A stretch of 64,000 bases of DNA from Pelobacter propionicus DSM 2379 (GTDB lineage: Bacteria; Desulfobacterota; Desulfuromonadia; Geobacterales; Pseudopelobacteraceae): assembly GCF_000015045.1 (NCBI RefSeq), contig NC_008609.1:3014001-3078000 (forward strand), in the 5' to 3' direction. The position numbers and the translations under genes are program-made. The notes under the pieces were generated by a model that had not been told where the DNA came from, searched no databases, and saw only the letters and a program-made list of their open reading frames with translations. Shown piece by piece: positions 51,259 through 62,227 of the stretch (position 1 is its first letter; each line of letters begins with the position of its first letter).

Positions 51259-53064
51259 ATGGGAAACAGGGGAATAAAATCGTTTGGCATGACAACGTGG
51301 TATATGTTTTTAGCCGGCATGCTCATGTTGCTGCACGCCTGCGGAACAATCACCTCCACGGGCTACACGCTGGCAATCGCCCACCTGAACGATACCCACT
51401 CTCACCTGGAAACGGCGCCGGTCACCCTGACCATCGATGGCATGGCTACTACGGTGCAACTGGGCGGTTTCCCGCGCCTGCGGACCCTGGTGGACGAAAT
51501 GCGGGCCGACAACCCCAACTTTCTTTTACTACATGCCGGGGACGCGTTGCAGGGGACTCTCTACTTCACCCTCTTCGCTGGCGCGGTTGAGTTCGATTTT
51601 CTTAATCGCCTTGGCATTGATGCCATGGTCTTCGGCAATCATGAATTCGACAGGGGAACGGGCGCCATTCCCGGCTTTCTGGATCGCGCCACATTTCCGC
51701 TGATCTCCGCCAATATTGATTTCAGCGCCGAGCACACCATTGTTGAACGTGTTCCCCGGCATATCATCAGGGAGATCAACGGGGAGAGGGTCGGCATATT
51801 CGGACTGACCACGGAAACAACCCCCCAGAGTACGCTTGATGTGGGCAAGGCCAGGTTTCTCGACACGGTCGCGACTGCCCGGCACCAGGTGGCTGAACTC
51901 GAGAAACAGGGAGTCAACAAGATCATCGCCCTGACCCACTTGGGGTACAACGCCGACATGCTGCTTGCCGCCGCCGTGAACGGGATCGACGTAATCGTTG
52001 GCGGCCACAGCCATACGCTGCTGGGTGACCGGAACCGACTGAATAGCATCGGGCTTGTAGCGGAAGGTTCCTATCCAACGGTAGTGACAACGCCCGATGG
52101 TGGCAGAACGATGGTGCTGCAGGCCTGGCAGTGGGGACATGTGCTGGGAAACGTGCGGGTTGTCTTCGATTCAGTCGGCAGGGTAAGGAATCATACCTCT
52201 GCGGCCGTAATGCCGCTGGGAGACAGATTCATGAAAGACGGAGTCCCGATTTCGGCTAACTCACCTGAGCAGCAGAAGATTGTGGAGGCGCTGCGCTCCA
52301 GCGGAATAGCCCGGATCGTAGGAGAGGACGAATCGACCCTGGCCGCCCTGGCCCCCTTCAGCGCGCAACTGGCGGCATTCCGCTCACAGCCTGTAGCACG
52401 GGCACTGGAGGATCTGACGAGGAGCATGAACCGCGGCCCCGGCCCTCTGGCAGCCGATTCCATGCTGGCCGCCGTTCCCGAGGCACAGGCGGCACTGCTC
52501 AATTATGGTGCGGTACGCAGGGACCTGCTGGCCGGCATCATTTCCGCCGGCGATGTGCTGGAAGTGATGCCCTTTGGCAACACCCTGGTGCTGGTTGAAC
52601 TAACGGGAGCGGAGTTGAAGGACGCCCTGGAGGAGGGGATCGAGTTTCTGCAGACAAAACATGGGCGCAACGCCACGGCACTGCCCCATGTGGCCGGCAT
52701 GAGCTTCACTGTCGCGCCTTCGGCGGAAAGGGGGGATCGCGTAGGGGCACTGTCGATCAGGGGAAGCGACGGCAGCTACCGGCCGATTGAGCCGTCCGCC
52801 AGCTATCGCACGGTAGTCAACAGCTTTCTCGCAGGAGGCGGTGACGGTTTCAGCACATTGCGAAACGCTGGGGGGCATCGAAACGAAACCGGAATACTGG
52901 ACAGTGATGCATTCCGCGACCATCTGAAAAAACTCGGCACAGTGCGCAATCCAGACGAACAGAGGATCAGGGTAATCGGCGCTCCCACGACATCCATAAA
53001 CCCGCGCCGCCCTGCGGACAACTATGTTTTGCCACGGCTGACAGCCGCGGCAGCCTTCCGTTGA
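51259..53064 (+). CDS. UshA-type 5'-nucleotidase/2',3'-cyclic phosphodiesterase, probable lipoprotein
   Basis: 601 residues. N-terminal calcineurin-like phosphoesterase: LNDTHSHLE (~43), LLHAGDALQGT, VFGNHEFDRG, ALTHLGYN and VIVGGHSHTLL supply the two-metal ligands; C-terminal 5'-nucleotidase domain with GDVLEVMPFGNTLVLVELTG (~430) and VNSFLAGGGDGFSTL, where the substrate base stacks. The signal sequence ends MLLHAC, a near-lipobox, so the protein is probably anchored in the periplasm as a lipoprotein (Cys28). It hydrolyses extracellular nucleotides to recover nucleosides and phosphate. AAGGATAG precedes the ATG. Single gene, ten bases before the convergent cupin stop. Confidence 0.9.
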   Translation: MGNRGIKSFGMTTWYMFLAGMLMLLHACGTITSTGYTLAIAHLNDTHSHLETAPVTLTIDGMATTVQLGGFPRLRTLVDEMRADNPNFLLLHAGDALQGTLYFTLFAGAVEFDFLNRLGIDAMVFGNHEFDRGTGAIPGFLDRATFPLISANIDFSAEHTIVERVPRHIIREINGERVGIFGLTTETTPQSTLDVGKARFLDTVATARHQVAELEKQGVNKIIALTHLGYNADMLLAAAVNGIDVIVGGHSHTLLGDRNRLNSIGLVAEGSYPTVVTTPDGGRTMVLQAWQWGHVLGNVRVVFDSVGRVRNHTSAAVMPLGDRFMKDGVPISANSPEQQKIVEALRSSGIARIVGEDESTLAALAPFSAQLAAFRSQPVARALEDLTRSMNRGPGPLAADSMLAAVPEAQAALLNYGAVRRDLLAGIISAGDVLEVMPFGNTLVLVELTGAELKDALEEGIEFLQTKHGRNATALPHVAGMSFTVAPSAERGDRVGALSIRGSDGSYRPIEPSASYRTVVNSFLAGGGDGFSTLRNAGGHRNETGILDSDAFRDHLKKLGTVRNPDEQRIRVIGAPTTSINPRRPADNYVLPRLTAAAAFR

Positions 53065-53074
53065 GTCGCGAAGA

Positions 53075-53392
53075 TCAGGCCCTGATCATGATCAGCAGCA
53101 TCTTGAACCGTTTGACCGCCTTGAGCGCATGAGGGTGATTAGCCGGCATAATGAACATCTGGCCGGAGGAGACAACATGGGGTTCTCCGTCGATGGTGAT
53201 TTCCGCTTCTCCATCCACCACCTGCACCATGGCGTCGTACGGCGCGGTATGTTCCGAGAGCCCCTGCCCAGCATCGAAGGCGAACAGCGTCACTGTCCCG
53301 ATTTTCTTGTCGATCATGGTCTTGCTGACCACCGAGCCCTCCTGGTACGCCACCAGTTCATTCAGCGCAAGCGCCTTCCCGATCAGTTCCAT
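53075..53392 (-). CDS. Small cupin-domain protein
   Basis: 105 residues from the ATG at 53392, with AAGGAGGT nine bases upstream; the longer open frame is not supported. One cupin barrel: GQGLSEHTAPYDAMVQVVDGEAEITIDGE (motif 1, with a single His and a Glu-poor metal site) and MFIMPANHPHALKAV (motif 2, His). Such small cupins bind a metal or small ligand and are usually annotated only as cupin; function unknown. It stands alone between the nucleotidase and groEL. Confidence 0.8.
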   Translation of the reverse strand: MELIGKALALNELVAYQEGSVVSKTMIDKKIGTVTLFAFDAGQGLSEHTAPYDAMVQVVDGEAEITIDGEPHVVSSGQMFIMPANHPHALKAVKRFKMLLIMIRA

Positions 53393-53551
53393 GTCGTGTG
53401 ACCTCCTTTTTTTGTAAGCTGCCCTGTTTTTTATACCATAACGCGGCTTGTTCGCCTGGTAATGTTTTTCAAAACGACACATGGCCGGGAGCAGACGCCC
53501 CCGGCCATGTCGATTACCGCACATTCAGCATACAATGGTGCAGCGGCGATA

Positions 53552-55231
<1,680 letters not shown>

Positions 55232-55337
55232 TTAAAGAATAAAGTGCCTGTTGGGGGAGAGGCGATAACGATTCGCCCTCACTATGCCGCATTTGCTCGG
55301 AGCATGTCACGCGCCCCCGCAATAAAAGAGATAGGGG

Positions 55338-55625
55338 TTACTCAACGACAGCGAGAATGTCGTCCTCGCGCATCATCAGGAAATCTTCACCATCCACCTT
55401 CACTTCGGTGCCGGAGTACTTGCCGAACAGCACCTTGTCGCCAACCTTGACATCCAGCGGCAGTACCTTGCCGTCCTCGGTCTTCTTGCCATTACCGGCG
55501 GCAACAACTTCGCCGCGCTGCGGCTTTTCCTTGGCGGTTTCGGGGATGAAGAGGCCCCCTGCGGTCTTGGTTTCTTCTTCGACCCTCTTGACGAGGATGC
55601 GGTCATGAAGCGGTCTCAATTTCAT
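55338..55625 (-). CDS. groS: Co-chaperonin GroES
   Basis: 95 residues from the ATG at 55625 (AAAGGAGAAG upstream). [14 protein letters not shown], the mobile loop [14 protein letters not shown] and the end [12 protein letters not shown] are standard. Forms the heptameric lid of GroEL. First gene of the operon, with the CIRCE operator 51 bases upstream. Confidence 0.98.
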   Translation of the reverse strand: MKLRPLHDRILVKRVEEETKTAGGLFIPETAKEKPQRGEVVAAGNGKKTEDGKVLPLDVKVGDKVLFGKYSGTEVKVDGEDFLMMREDDILAVVE

Positions 55626-55675
55626 CGGTACTTCTCCTTTCTTATGCTGTGGTGGTTTTCGTATCGAAGACAGAA

Positions 55676-55702
55676 TTAGCACTCACGATGACCGAGTGCT
55701 AA
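55676..55702 (-). promoter_or_regulatory. CIRCE operator (HrcA binding site)
   Basis: TTAGCACTC-N9-GAGTGCTAA, a perfect match to the CIRCE consensus, between the groES promoter and start. HrcA repression released by heat shock is the established mechanism. Confidence 0.95.
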
Positions 55703-55710
55703 CTTTCAGG

Positions 55711-55739
55711 AATATAATCAGCACTCAATCAAAAATCAA
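55711..55739 (-). promoter_or_regulatory. groESL promoter, housekeeping-sigma type
   Basis: Minus strand: TTGATT (55734-55739), 17 bases, TATATT (55711-55716). CIRCE lies immediately downstream, overlapping the expected transcription start, which is the usual place for HrcA control. Confidence 0.65.
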
Positions 55740-55959
55740 GGGGTCTTGAAATTAAAATTTATCGTTTGGAGGGATATGCCTTCCAAACCAGTCTCCCCGG
55801 GGGAGCACCTCGCACGGCCCCGGATCGCTCCCGCACTTACCGGAACCTGGCGTGCCCCTGCCCCGGCAGGGCATCAGAACCCCCTGACCAATCCTCCTGC
55901 GGCTGATTTTCCTTTTGACTTTCAACCTGACGGTCTGGTAATAGTCAGGCACATTTTAA

Positions 55960-56145
55960 TTGCAACCGGATCTGGTGCCGTACCCGTTACGGGCACGGTT
56001 AAAAGGGAAGAGGGTGGGACTCCCTCGCTGACCCGCAACTGTAACAGGCGATGAAAGCCGCTATGCATGCCACTGATTTCGATTGGGAAGGCGCGGCAAG
56101 TAAGATGACCCTGGAGCCAGGAAACCTGCCTGTCCGTCAGCTTTT
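55960..56145 (+). ncRNA. Cobalamin riboswitch
   Basis: Conserved elements in order: GGTGCCGT … GGCACGG stem, TTAAAAGGGAA, GGTG, GACCCGCAACTGT, TGCCACTG, GGGAAGGCG and the B12 box AGCCAGGAAACCTGCC (one G-to-A change from the commonest form). It precedes cobU by about 120 bases, so adenosylcobalamin would shut off its own synthesis genes. Borders are approximate. Confidence 0.92.
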
Positions 56146-56207
56146 GGGACCTCCGTGGAACGAGGAGCCGAAGCCGGATAGTATCCACATCGTATCCACG
56201 CGTTTCG

Positions 56208-56247
56208 AGCCCCTGCCCATCTTCCGGCGTCAGGGGCTTTTCTTTTA
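56208..56247 (+). terminator. Rho-independent terminator of the cobalamin riboswitch
   Basis: AGCCCCTG (56208-56215) pairs with CAGGGGCT (56231-56238), followed by TTTTCTTTT. It ends 17 bases before cobU, where only an expression platform makes sense; B12 binding would favour it. Confidence 0.85.
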
Positions 56248-56264
56248 TTGAGGAGGAGTCGGTC

Positions 56265-56798
56265 ATGGCACGCACACTATTCATTACCGGCGGGGCACGC
56301 AGCGGCAAGAGCGCCTTCGCCGAACAGCTAGCCATGGGCTTCGGCGCACCGTTGGGCTACCTGGCCACGGCCCGCTCCCTGGACGGCGAAATGGACGCCC
56401 GCATCGGGAAGCACCAAGAACGGCGCGGCACTGCCTGGCACACGATCGAGGAACCGCTGCACCTGGCGCAGACCCTGAGAGACCAGGACGGAGCGTTCAA
56501 GGCCATCCTGGTCGACTGCCTGACCCTCTGGCTCACCAACCTGCTCCTTCTGGACGAAGAACCGGCCGACGACAGCGAAGAGCGTGTCATGGCAGATGTG
56601 CGCCAACTGGAAACCACCCTGGCCACCATGGCAACGCCGGTGATCATCGTCTCCAACGAGGTCGGCATGGGTATCGTACCCGAGCATCGCTTGGGACGCA
56701 TCTTTCGCGACCTTGCCGGCCGGGCCAACCAGGCTCTGGCGGCAACGGCGGACGAGGCCTGGCTGGTGGCCAGCGGCATACCGCTGCGCCTTAAATAG
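56265..56798 (+). CDS. cobU: Adenosylcobinamide kinase / adenosylcobinamide-phosphate guanylyltransferase CobU
   Basis: 177 residues. Phosphorylates adenosylcobinamide and then attaches GMP, making the substrate for CobS. ITGGARSGKSAFAE is the P-loop, KHQERR supplies the guanylylated His, and IIVSNEVGMGIVPEHRLGR is the family signature. AGGAGG lies upstream of the ATG. First gene of cobU-cobT-cobS-pabBC. Confidence 0.96.
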   Translation: MARTLFITGGARSGKSAFAEQLAMGFGAPLGYLATARSLDGEMDARIGKHQERRGTAWHTIEEPLHLAQTLRDQDGAFKAILVDCLTLWLTNLLLLDEEPADDSEERVMADVRQLETTLATMATPVIIVSNEVGMGIVPEHRLGRIFRDLAGRANQALAATADEAWLVASGIPLRLK

Positions 56799-56831
56799 GA
56801 TAAGAACTCTTTCACAGATATGGAGCACCCC

Positions 56832-57890
56832 ATGAACAGGACTATCGTTGAAACCACTCGTGAGCGCATCAAACCGGTCAACCGGGAACTGATGCAACAG
56901 GCCCAGGCCAGGCTGGACGCAAAGACCAAGCCGCCCGGCGCCCTGGGGCGTTTGGAGGAGTTCGCCCGCCGCATGGTGGCCATCAGCGGTACGGGTTCCC
57001 CGGACACGAGCAAAAAAGTCATCTACACCTTTGCCGGCGACCACGGCGTAACCGACGAAGGGGTGGCGCTCTACCCCAAGGCGGTCACCACCCAGATGGT
57101 ATACAACTTCCTGGCCGGCGGCGCCGGAGTCAACGTGCTGGCTCGTCATGTGGGGGCCGAGGTGCGGGTGGTTGACGTGGGGGTGGACAACGATTTCGGC
57201 GACCTGGCCGGCGTGATCCACCGCAAGGTGGCCCGCGGCACGCGCAATTTCGCCAAGGGGCCGGCAATGACCAGGGAGGAGATGCTGGCCGCCATAACGG
57301 TCGGCATAGACCTGGCGGAACAGTGCAGGGTCGAGGGCATCGCCCTGGTGGGTACCGGTGAAATGGGTATCGGCAACACCACCCCCTCCTCGGCCATCAT
57401 CGCCGCCATCTCCGGCAAGGCGGTCCGGGACGTGACCCACCGTGGCACCGGCATCGATGACGACGCACTTGAACTAAAAATTCGCGTTATAGAACAGGGG
57501 CTTGCGATCAACCAGCCTGACTCCACCAACCCGCTGGATGTGCTGGCCAAGGTGGGAGGACTGGAGATCGCCGCCATCGCCGGCCTGGTGCTGGGCTGCG
57601 CCGCCAACGGGATCCCGGTGGTCATCGATGGCTTCATCTCCACCGCCGGTGCGCTGATCGCCTCGGAACTGCACCCCAACGTAGCCGACTACATCTTCGC
57701 CGCGCACCGTTCCATGGAAATCGGGCACAGTTTCATGCTGGAACGCATCGGAGTCGAGCCGATTCTGGACCTGAACCTGCGCCTGGGCGAAGGCACGGGC
57801 GCCGCCCTGGCCATGTCCCTGATCGAGGCGGGGGTCAAGACCCTGAACGAGATGGCAACCCGCGAGCAGGCCGGGGTTACCCACGAATAA
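56832..57890 (+). CDS. cobT: Nicotinate-nucleotide-dimethylbenzimidazole phosphoribosyltransferase CobT
   Basis: 352 residues from the ATG at 56832, which has GGAG six bases before it; the ATG at 56820 contains that ribosome site and is less likely. Makes alpha-ribazole phosphate for the lower ligand of B12. [11 protein letters not shown] (~33), [31 protein letters not shown] and the catalytic-Glu region [13 protein letters not shown] are all conserved. Its TAA shares bases with the cobS ATG (TAATG). Confidence 0.96.
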   Translation: MNRTIVETTRERIKPVNRELMQQAQARLDAKTKPPGALGRLEEFARRMVAISGTGSPDTSKKVIYTFAGDHGVTDEGVALYPKAVTTQMVYNFLAGGAGVNVLARHVGAEVRVVDVGVDNDFGDLAGVIHRKVARGTRNFAKGPAMTREEMLAAITVGIDLAEQCRVEGIALVGTGEMGIGNTTPSSAIIAAISGKAVRDVTHRGTGIDDDALELKIRVIEQGLAINQPDSTNPLDVLAKVGGLEIAAIAGLVLGCAANGIPVVIDGFISTAGALIASELHPNVADYIFAAHRSMEIGHSFMLERIGVEPILDLNLRLGEGTGAALAMSLIEAGVKTLNEMATREQAGVTHE

Positions 57891-58645
57891 TGCGGCTGTA
57901 CATCATTGCCATGCAGTTTCTGACCATCATCCCGCTCCCCTGCAGGCACCTGTGGCAACGGGATGATCTGGGGCGTTCCCTGGCTGTTTTCCCCCTGGCG
58001 GGACTGACCATCGGCGCGCTGCTGGCCGGACTGAATCTGCTGACGGCCCCCCTTGTGGCCCGCCCACTGAACGATCTCCTGCTGATCACCCTCCTGGCGG
58101 CCATGACCGGCGCCCTGCACATGGATGGCCTGGCAGATGTCTGCGACGGCATCGCGGCCCGGGGAAGCCGCGAGCGTTTCCTGGCAATCATGAAGGATTC
58201 CAACGTGGGCGCCATAGGAGCGGTGGGGCTGGTGCTGGGGATACTGCTCAAATGGCAGGCCCTGACGGTGATTCCCGCTGAGTACAAGTGGCAAACCCTG
58301 CTGCTCTTCCCCACCCTGGCCAGGTACTGCCAGGTGCAGACCATCGTCCATGGCAGAAACGCCCGCCAGGATGGCCTGGGGTCGGCCATGATCGCCGGCG
58401 CCGGCACAAGTCGCCTGCTGGCGGCGGGTGTCCTCACCGCAGCCATCGCCTGGTTGCTGTTGGGGGTAGCCGGCATTACTGCCCTGGCAGCCGCCATGGT
58501 GGCCAGCTGGCTGATCAGGGCCTGGTTTAACCGCAAGATCGGCGGCATAACCGGTGACGTAATCGGCTGCATCAACGAGCTGGTGGAGATCCTTACCCTG
58601 GTCCTGATCCCGGTCCTGGTCACGTTTGCATGCACGAAACCGTAG
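57890..58645 (+). CDS. cobS: Cobalamin synthase CobS (adenosylcobinamide-GDP ribazoletransferase)
   Basis: 251 residues, polytopic inner-membrane enzyme joining AdoCbi-GDP and alpha-ribazole phosphate. MDGLADVCDGIAARGSRER and MKDSNVGAIGAVGLVLG are the family's metal-binding and signature blocks; about six hydrophobic helices. Coupled to cobT by TAATG, and its 3' end overlaps pabBC by 16 bases. Confidence 0.95.
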   Translation: MRLYIIAMQFLTIIPLPCRHLWQRDDLGRSLAVFPLAGLTIGALLAGLNLLTAPLVARPLNDLLLITLLAAMTGALHMDGLADVCDGIAARGSRERFLAIMKDSNVGAIGAVGLVLGILLKWQALTVIPAEYKWQTLLLFPTLARYCQVQTIVHGRNARQDGLGSAMIAGAGTSRLLAAGVLTAAIAWLLLGVAGITALAAAMVASWLIRAWFNRKIGGITGDVIGCINELVEILTLVLIPVLVTFACTKP

Positions 58646-60408
58646 AGAGGCTACATCCGATCGCCCTGCTGGAATCCTTTTCCGGCGGGGAGTTCTCCCG
58701 CTCTTACCTGTTCGAAGACTTAGAAACAATCGTGCAGGCCCACACAACGGACCAGGTCATGGCGGTATTCAGGGAGGTGGAGCAGGCGGTAAGCCGCGGC
58801 AGGCATGCGGCAGGCTATGTGGCCTACGAGGCTGCCGGCGGACTCAATCCCGAACTGCCCAGGGGAACGTGTGGCGACCAGCCGCTGATCTGGTTCGGCA
58901 TCTTCCGCACGCGGCGCCCCTGTGACGCAACAACCGGGGCAGAAACGAATGATGGCCAGACAGCCTCGCCGCCGGAACTGGAGATATCCCGCCAGGAGTA
59001 CGCTAGAGCGCTGGAGAAGATCAGGGAACACATCGCCAGGGGCGAGACCTACCAGGTCAACTTCACCACCCGCCAGCGTTTCAGGGTCAGGGGCGATCAG
59101 TTCGCGCTCTACCGCAGGCTGTGCAGGAACCAGCGAGCCCCCTTCTGCGCCTGGCTGGATACGGGGAGTCACCGCATCATCTCCGCTTCACCGGAACTGT
59201 TCTTCTCCCTTAAGGACCGGCTGTTGACCATGAAGCCGATGAAGGGAACCGCTCCCCGTCACCCCCTGGCCGATGACGACCAACGGCGGCGGGAAGAGCT
59301 GGCTGCCAGTCCCAAGGAGCGGGCAGAGAACCTGATGATCGTCGATCTGGTGCGCAACGACCTGTCCCGCATCGCCGACATCGGCAGCGTGGCGGTACCG
59401 GCACTGTTCCAGGTGGAGAGCTATCCCACGGTGCACCAGATGACCTCAACCGTCACCGCCAGGCTCAAACCGGAGGCCAGGCTGGTGGATATCTTCCAGG
59501 CCCTGTTCCCCTGCGGCTCGGTCACCGGGGCGCCCAAGCGACGCACCATGGAGATCATTCACGACCTGGAGCGCTCTCCGCGGGGCGCCTACTGCGGCGC
59601 CATCGGCTTCGTCTCACCCGGCGGGGAGGCGACCTTCAGCGTGGCCATCCGCACGGCAATCGTCGAATCGACAACAGGACTGGGGGTCATGGGCATCGGC
59701 AGCGGCATCACCTGGGACTCGAACCCAGAGGCGGAATTCAGGGAATGCCTGGACAAGAGCGCCTTCCTGACCGGACACGCAATGGATTTCGGCCTGATCG
59801 AATCCCTGCGCTGGGACGCCCAGGGCTACCTGCTGCTGGAGCGGCACCTGAAACGCCTGGAGCAGTCAGCGGCCCGCTTCGGCTATCCCTTTTCCCGCCG
59901 CGAACTGCTGGATAGGCTCGTGGAGCTGGAACGCTCCCTGACCGGCGTGCACAAGGTACGGGTTCTGCTGACTTCGGCTGGCGACCTGATGCTGGAGCAG
60001 CAGGAGATCGACGACACCGCGGCCGAACGCCCCACCCTGTTGGTGGCGCTCGCCTCACAACGCAGCGACCCGTCCGATCCGCTCCTCTATCACAAGACCA
60101 CCCGCCGCAGCAGGTACGATAACGAACTGCAAGCTCGGCCGGAGTGCGCGGAGGTGATCCTGCTGAATCAGCGGGGAGAGCTGACCGAAGGATGCACCAC
60201 CAACCTGGTACTCCAGCGTGGTGAGGAACTACTGACCCCCGCACTGCACTGCGGCCTGCTGCCGGGAACCCTGCGGGAGGAGTTGCTGCAACTGGGGGCA
60301 CTCAGGGAGGCGATCCTGACCCCGATTGATCTTGAAACCTGCGATGCATTCTGGCTGATCAACTCGGTGCGCGGCTGGAAGAAAGGGCAGTTGCTAAAGA
60401 ACTGTTAG
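58630..60408 (+). CDS. pabB: Fused aminodeoxychorismate synthase component I / aminodeoxychorismate lyase (PabBC)
   Basis: 592 residues. The N-terminal ~350 residues are PabB (chorismate amination): TYQVNFTTRQRF, MKPMKGTAPRH with the active-site Lys, AENLMIVDLVRNDL and PCGSVTGAPKRRTMEII. The C-terminal ~230 residues are a class-IV PLP aminotransferase-fold lyase (PabC) with YHKTTRRSRYD (PLP Lys) and EVILLNQRGELTEGCTTNLVL. Together they would give 4-aminobenzoate for folate, with ammonia supplied by a PabA encoded elsewhere. The overlap with cobS means expression coupled to the B12 operon. Confidence 0.93.
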   Translation: MHETVERLHPIALLESFSGGEFSRSYLFEDLETIVQAHTTDQVMAVFREVEQAVSRGRHAAGYVAYEAAGGLNPELPRGTCGDQPLIWFGIFRTRRPCDATTGAETNDGQTASPPELEISRQEYARALEKIREHIARGETYQVNFTTRQRFRVRGDQFALYRRLCRNQRAPFCAWLDTGSHRIISASPELFFSLKDRLLTMKPMKGTAPRHPLADDDQRRREELAASPKERAENLMIVDLVRNDLSRIADIGSVAVPALFQVESYPTVHQMTSTVTARLKPEARLVDIFQALFPCGSVTGAPKRRTMEIIHDLERSPRGAYCGAIGFVSPGGEATFSVAIRTAIVESTTGLGVMGIGSGITWDSNPEAEFRECLDKSAFLTGHAMDFGLIESLRWDAQGYLLLERHLKRLEQSAARFGYPFSRRELLDRLVELERSLTGVHKVRVLLTSAGDLMLEQQEIDDTAAERPTLLVALASQRSDPSDPLLYHKTTRRSRYDNELQARPECAEVILLNQRGELTEGCTTNLVLQRGEELLTPALHCGLLPGTLREELLQLGALREAILTPIDLETCDAFWLINSVRGWKKGQLLKNC

Positions 60409-60444
60409 CCCGACTACCTTGATGCGGACACATAAGAAACGGAA

Positions 60445-60553
60445 AAATGGAACGCGGATCACATCTGGAAAGTCCGGAAAAATCGGATAACCAACCGTTC
60501 TGAAAGAAGATCCGATGTTATCCGTTTACATCCGCTCCTTCCGCGTTCCATTT
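60445..60553. repeat. Imperfect long inverted repeat (possible dispersed repeat element)
   Basis: AAATGGAACGCGGA (60445-60458) pairs perfectly with 60540-60553, and inside it CGGATAAC (60484-60491) pairs with GTTATCCG (60517-60524). The segment fills most of the gap between pabBC and thiC, is not a thiamine riboswitch, and resembles the GGAACGCGGA-type palindromic repeats scattered in genomes of this group. Its role as terminator or RNA structure is open. Confidence 0.55.
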
Positions 60554-60611
60554 GATTGATCTAGCCACACCACTGACACTTCACATCACCATCACCAAGG
60601 AGAAAAAACGT

Positions 60612-61919
60612 ATGCTTACCCAGATCGAATCCGCCCGCCAGGGCATCCTCACCCCCCAGATGGAGGCCGTCGCGGCAGCCGAAGAACTCACCCCCGCCTA
60701 CATCCTGCAGATGGTTGCCGAAGGCAAGATCGTCATCCCCTGGAACCACAACAGGAAGCCTAAGGTGTGCGGCATCGGCAAAGGGTTGCGCACAAAAGTC
60801 AACGCCTCCATCGGCACCTCATCGGACATCGTCGACTATGCCGCCGAGGTCAGGAAGGCCAAGGTGGCCCAGGAAGCGGGCGCCGATACACTGATGGAAC
60901 TCTCCGTGGGGGGTGACCTTGACCGCGTACGGCGCGAAGTCATCGCCGCCGTCGACCTGCCGGTGGGCAACGTGCCGCTGTACCAGGCCTTCTGCGAGGC
61001 GGCCCGCAAGTACGGCAACCCCAACAAGTTGGACGAGGAGATGCTCTTCGACCTGATCGAGCAGCAGTGCGCCGACGGCATGGCATTCATGGCCGTTCAC
61101 TGCGGCATCAACCTGTACACCATCGAGCGCCTGCGCAAGCAGGGCTACCGCTACGGCGGCCTGGTCAGCAAAGGGGGGGTCAGCATGGTGGCCTGGATGG
61201 TTGCCAACAACCGTGAAAACCCGCTCTACGAAAAGTTCGACCGTGTCTGTTCCATCCTCAAGAAGTACGATACCGTCCTCTCCCTGGGCAATGGCCTGCG
61301 CGCCGGCGCCATTCATGACTCTTCCGACCGCGCCCAGATCCAGGAACTGCTGATCAACTGCGAACTGGCCGAACTGGGCCGCGACATGGGGTGCCAGATG
61401 CTGGTGGAAGGCCCGGGACACGTGCCTCTGGACGAGATCGAGGGGAACATCCAGCTGCAGAAGCGCATGAGCGGCGACGCCCCCTACTACATGCTGGGGC
61501 CCATCGCCACCGACGTGGCCCCCGGCTACGACCACATCACCGCCGCCATCGGCGCGGCCCAGTCCAGCCGCTTCGGCGCCGACCTGATCTGCTACATCAC
61601 CCCGGCCGAGCACCTGGCACTGCCCAATGAGGAGGACGTGCGCATGGGGGTCAAGGCCGCCAAGGTTGCCGCCTACATCGGCGACATGAACAAGTACCCG
61701 GAGAAGGGACGCCAGCGTGACAAGGAAATCTCTAAGGCCCGCCGCGACCTGAACTGGGACAAGCAGTACGAACTGGCCCTGTTCCCGGAAGATGCCAAGG
61801 CGATCCGCGACAGCCGCACCCCCGAGGACGAGAACACCTGCACCATGTGCGGCGACTTCTGCGCCTCCCGCGGGGCGGGCAGGTTGTTCGCCGCTGACCT
61901 GAAGGGTGACAAGATTTAA
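60612..61919 (+). CDS. thiC: Phosphomethylpyrimidine synthase ThiC
   Basis: 435 residues from the ATG at 60612, with AAGGAG nine bases before it; the frame open to 60552 starts inside the repeat. Radical SAM enzyme converting aminoimidazole ribotide to HMP phosphate in thiamine synthesis. GTSSDIVDYAAEVRKAKVAQEAGADTLME, EGPGHVPLDEIEGN and MLGPIATDVAPGYDHITAAIG are conserved. The C-terminal cluster motif reads CTMCGDFC (CxxCxxxC), the spacing of the shorter ThiC type rather than the CxxCxxxxC of E. coli. No thiamine riboswitch is visible upstream. Confidence 0.96.
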   Translation: MLTQIESARQGILTPQMEAVAAAEELTPAYILQMVAEGKIVIPWNHNRKPKVCGIGKGLRTKVNASIGTSSDIVDYAAEVRKAKVAQEAGADTLMELSVGGDLDRVRREVIAAVDLPVGNVPLYQAFCEAARKYGNPNKLDEEMLFDLIEQQCADGMAFMAVHCGINLYTIERLRKQGYRYGGLVSKGGVSMVAWMVANNRENPLYEKFDRVCSILKKYDTVLSLGNGLRAGAIHDSSDRAQIQELLINCELAELGRDMGCQMLVEGPGHVPLDEIEGNIQLQKRMSGDAPYYMLGPIATDVAPGYDHITAAIGAAQSSRFGADLICYITPAEHLALPNEEDVRMGVKAAKVAAYIGDMNKYPEKGRQRDKEISKARRDLNWDKQYELALFPEDAKAIRDSRTPEDENTCTMCGDFCASRGAGRLFAADLKGDKI

Positions 61920-61931
61920 CGTTTTTTGCTG

Positions 61932-61983
61932 CGCCAACGAAGAACGGCGCGCGGAATTTTCCGTGCGCCGTTCTTCGTTGGCG
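61932..61983. terminator. Strong hairpin after thiC
   Basis: A perfect 19-base stem, CGCCAACGAAGAACGGCGC (61932-61950) with its complement at 61965-61983, and further pairing inside the loop (GGAA/TTCC). It begins 13 bases after the thiC stop. There is no T-run on the plus strand, but on the minus strand it is followed by CAGCAAAAAAC only, so it is a stem-loop of uncertain termination strength; it could also stabilise the mRNA 3' end. The region from here to 62227 holds no recognised gene. Confidence 0.6.
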
Positions 61984-62227
61984 TGTCCTCTGTCGGACTT
62001 CACGAGAATGAAGCGCGGTGGATCAGTTACGGCCATGCGTCTCCAGCATGTCCTTCCCATTGCGTGGTTCAAGCGCAAGGGGTACGCGATTCGCTAGTTA
62101 CCGACATCATTGATTTTTTCTTGACTCAGGAATAAGCGAAGACTAACGTACCTCCCATTGCCCGCATCGATCAGGGTACAGTTCCCTGCAAACGGACTTG
62201 GATACAACAAGAGGAGACAAAAGACCA

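Noticed and set aside
60409-60611. Thiamine (TPP) riboswitch upstream of thiC
   Set aside because: No CTGAGA core or other conserved THI-box elements; the region is occupied by the palindromic repeat.
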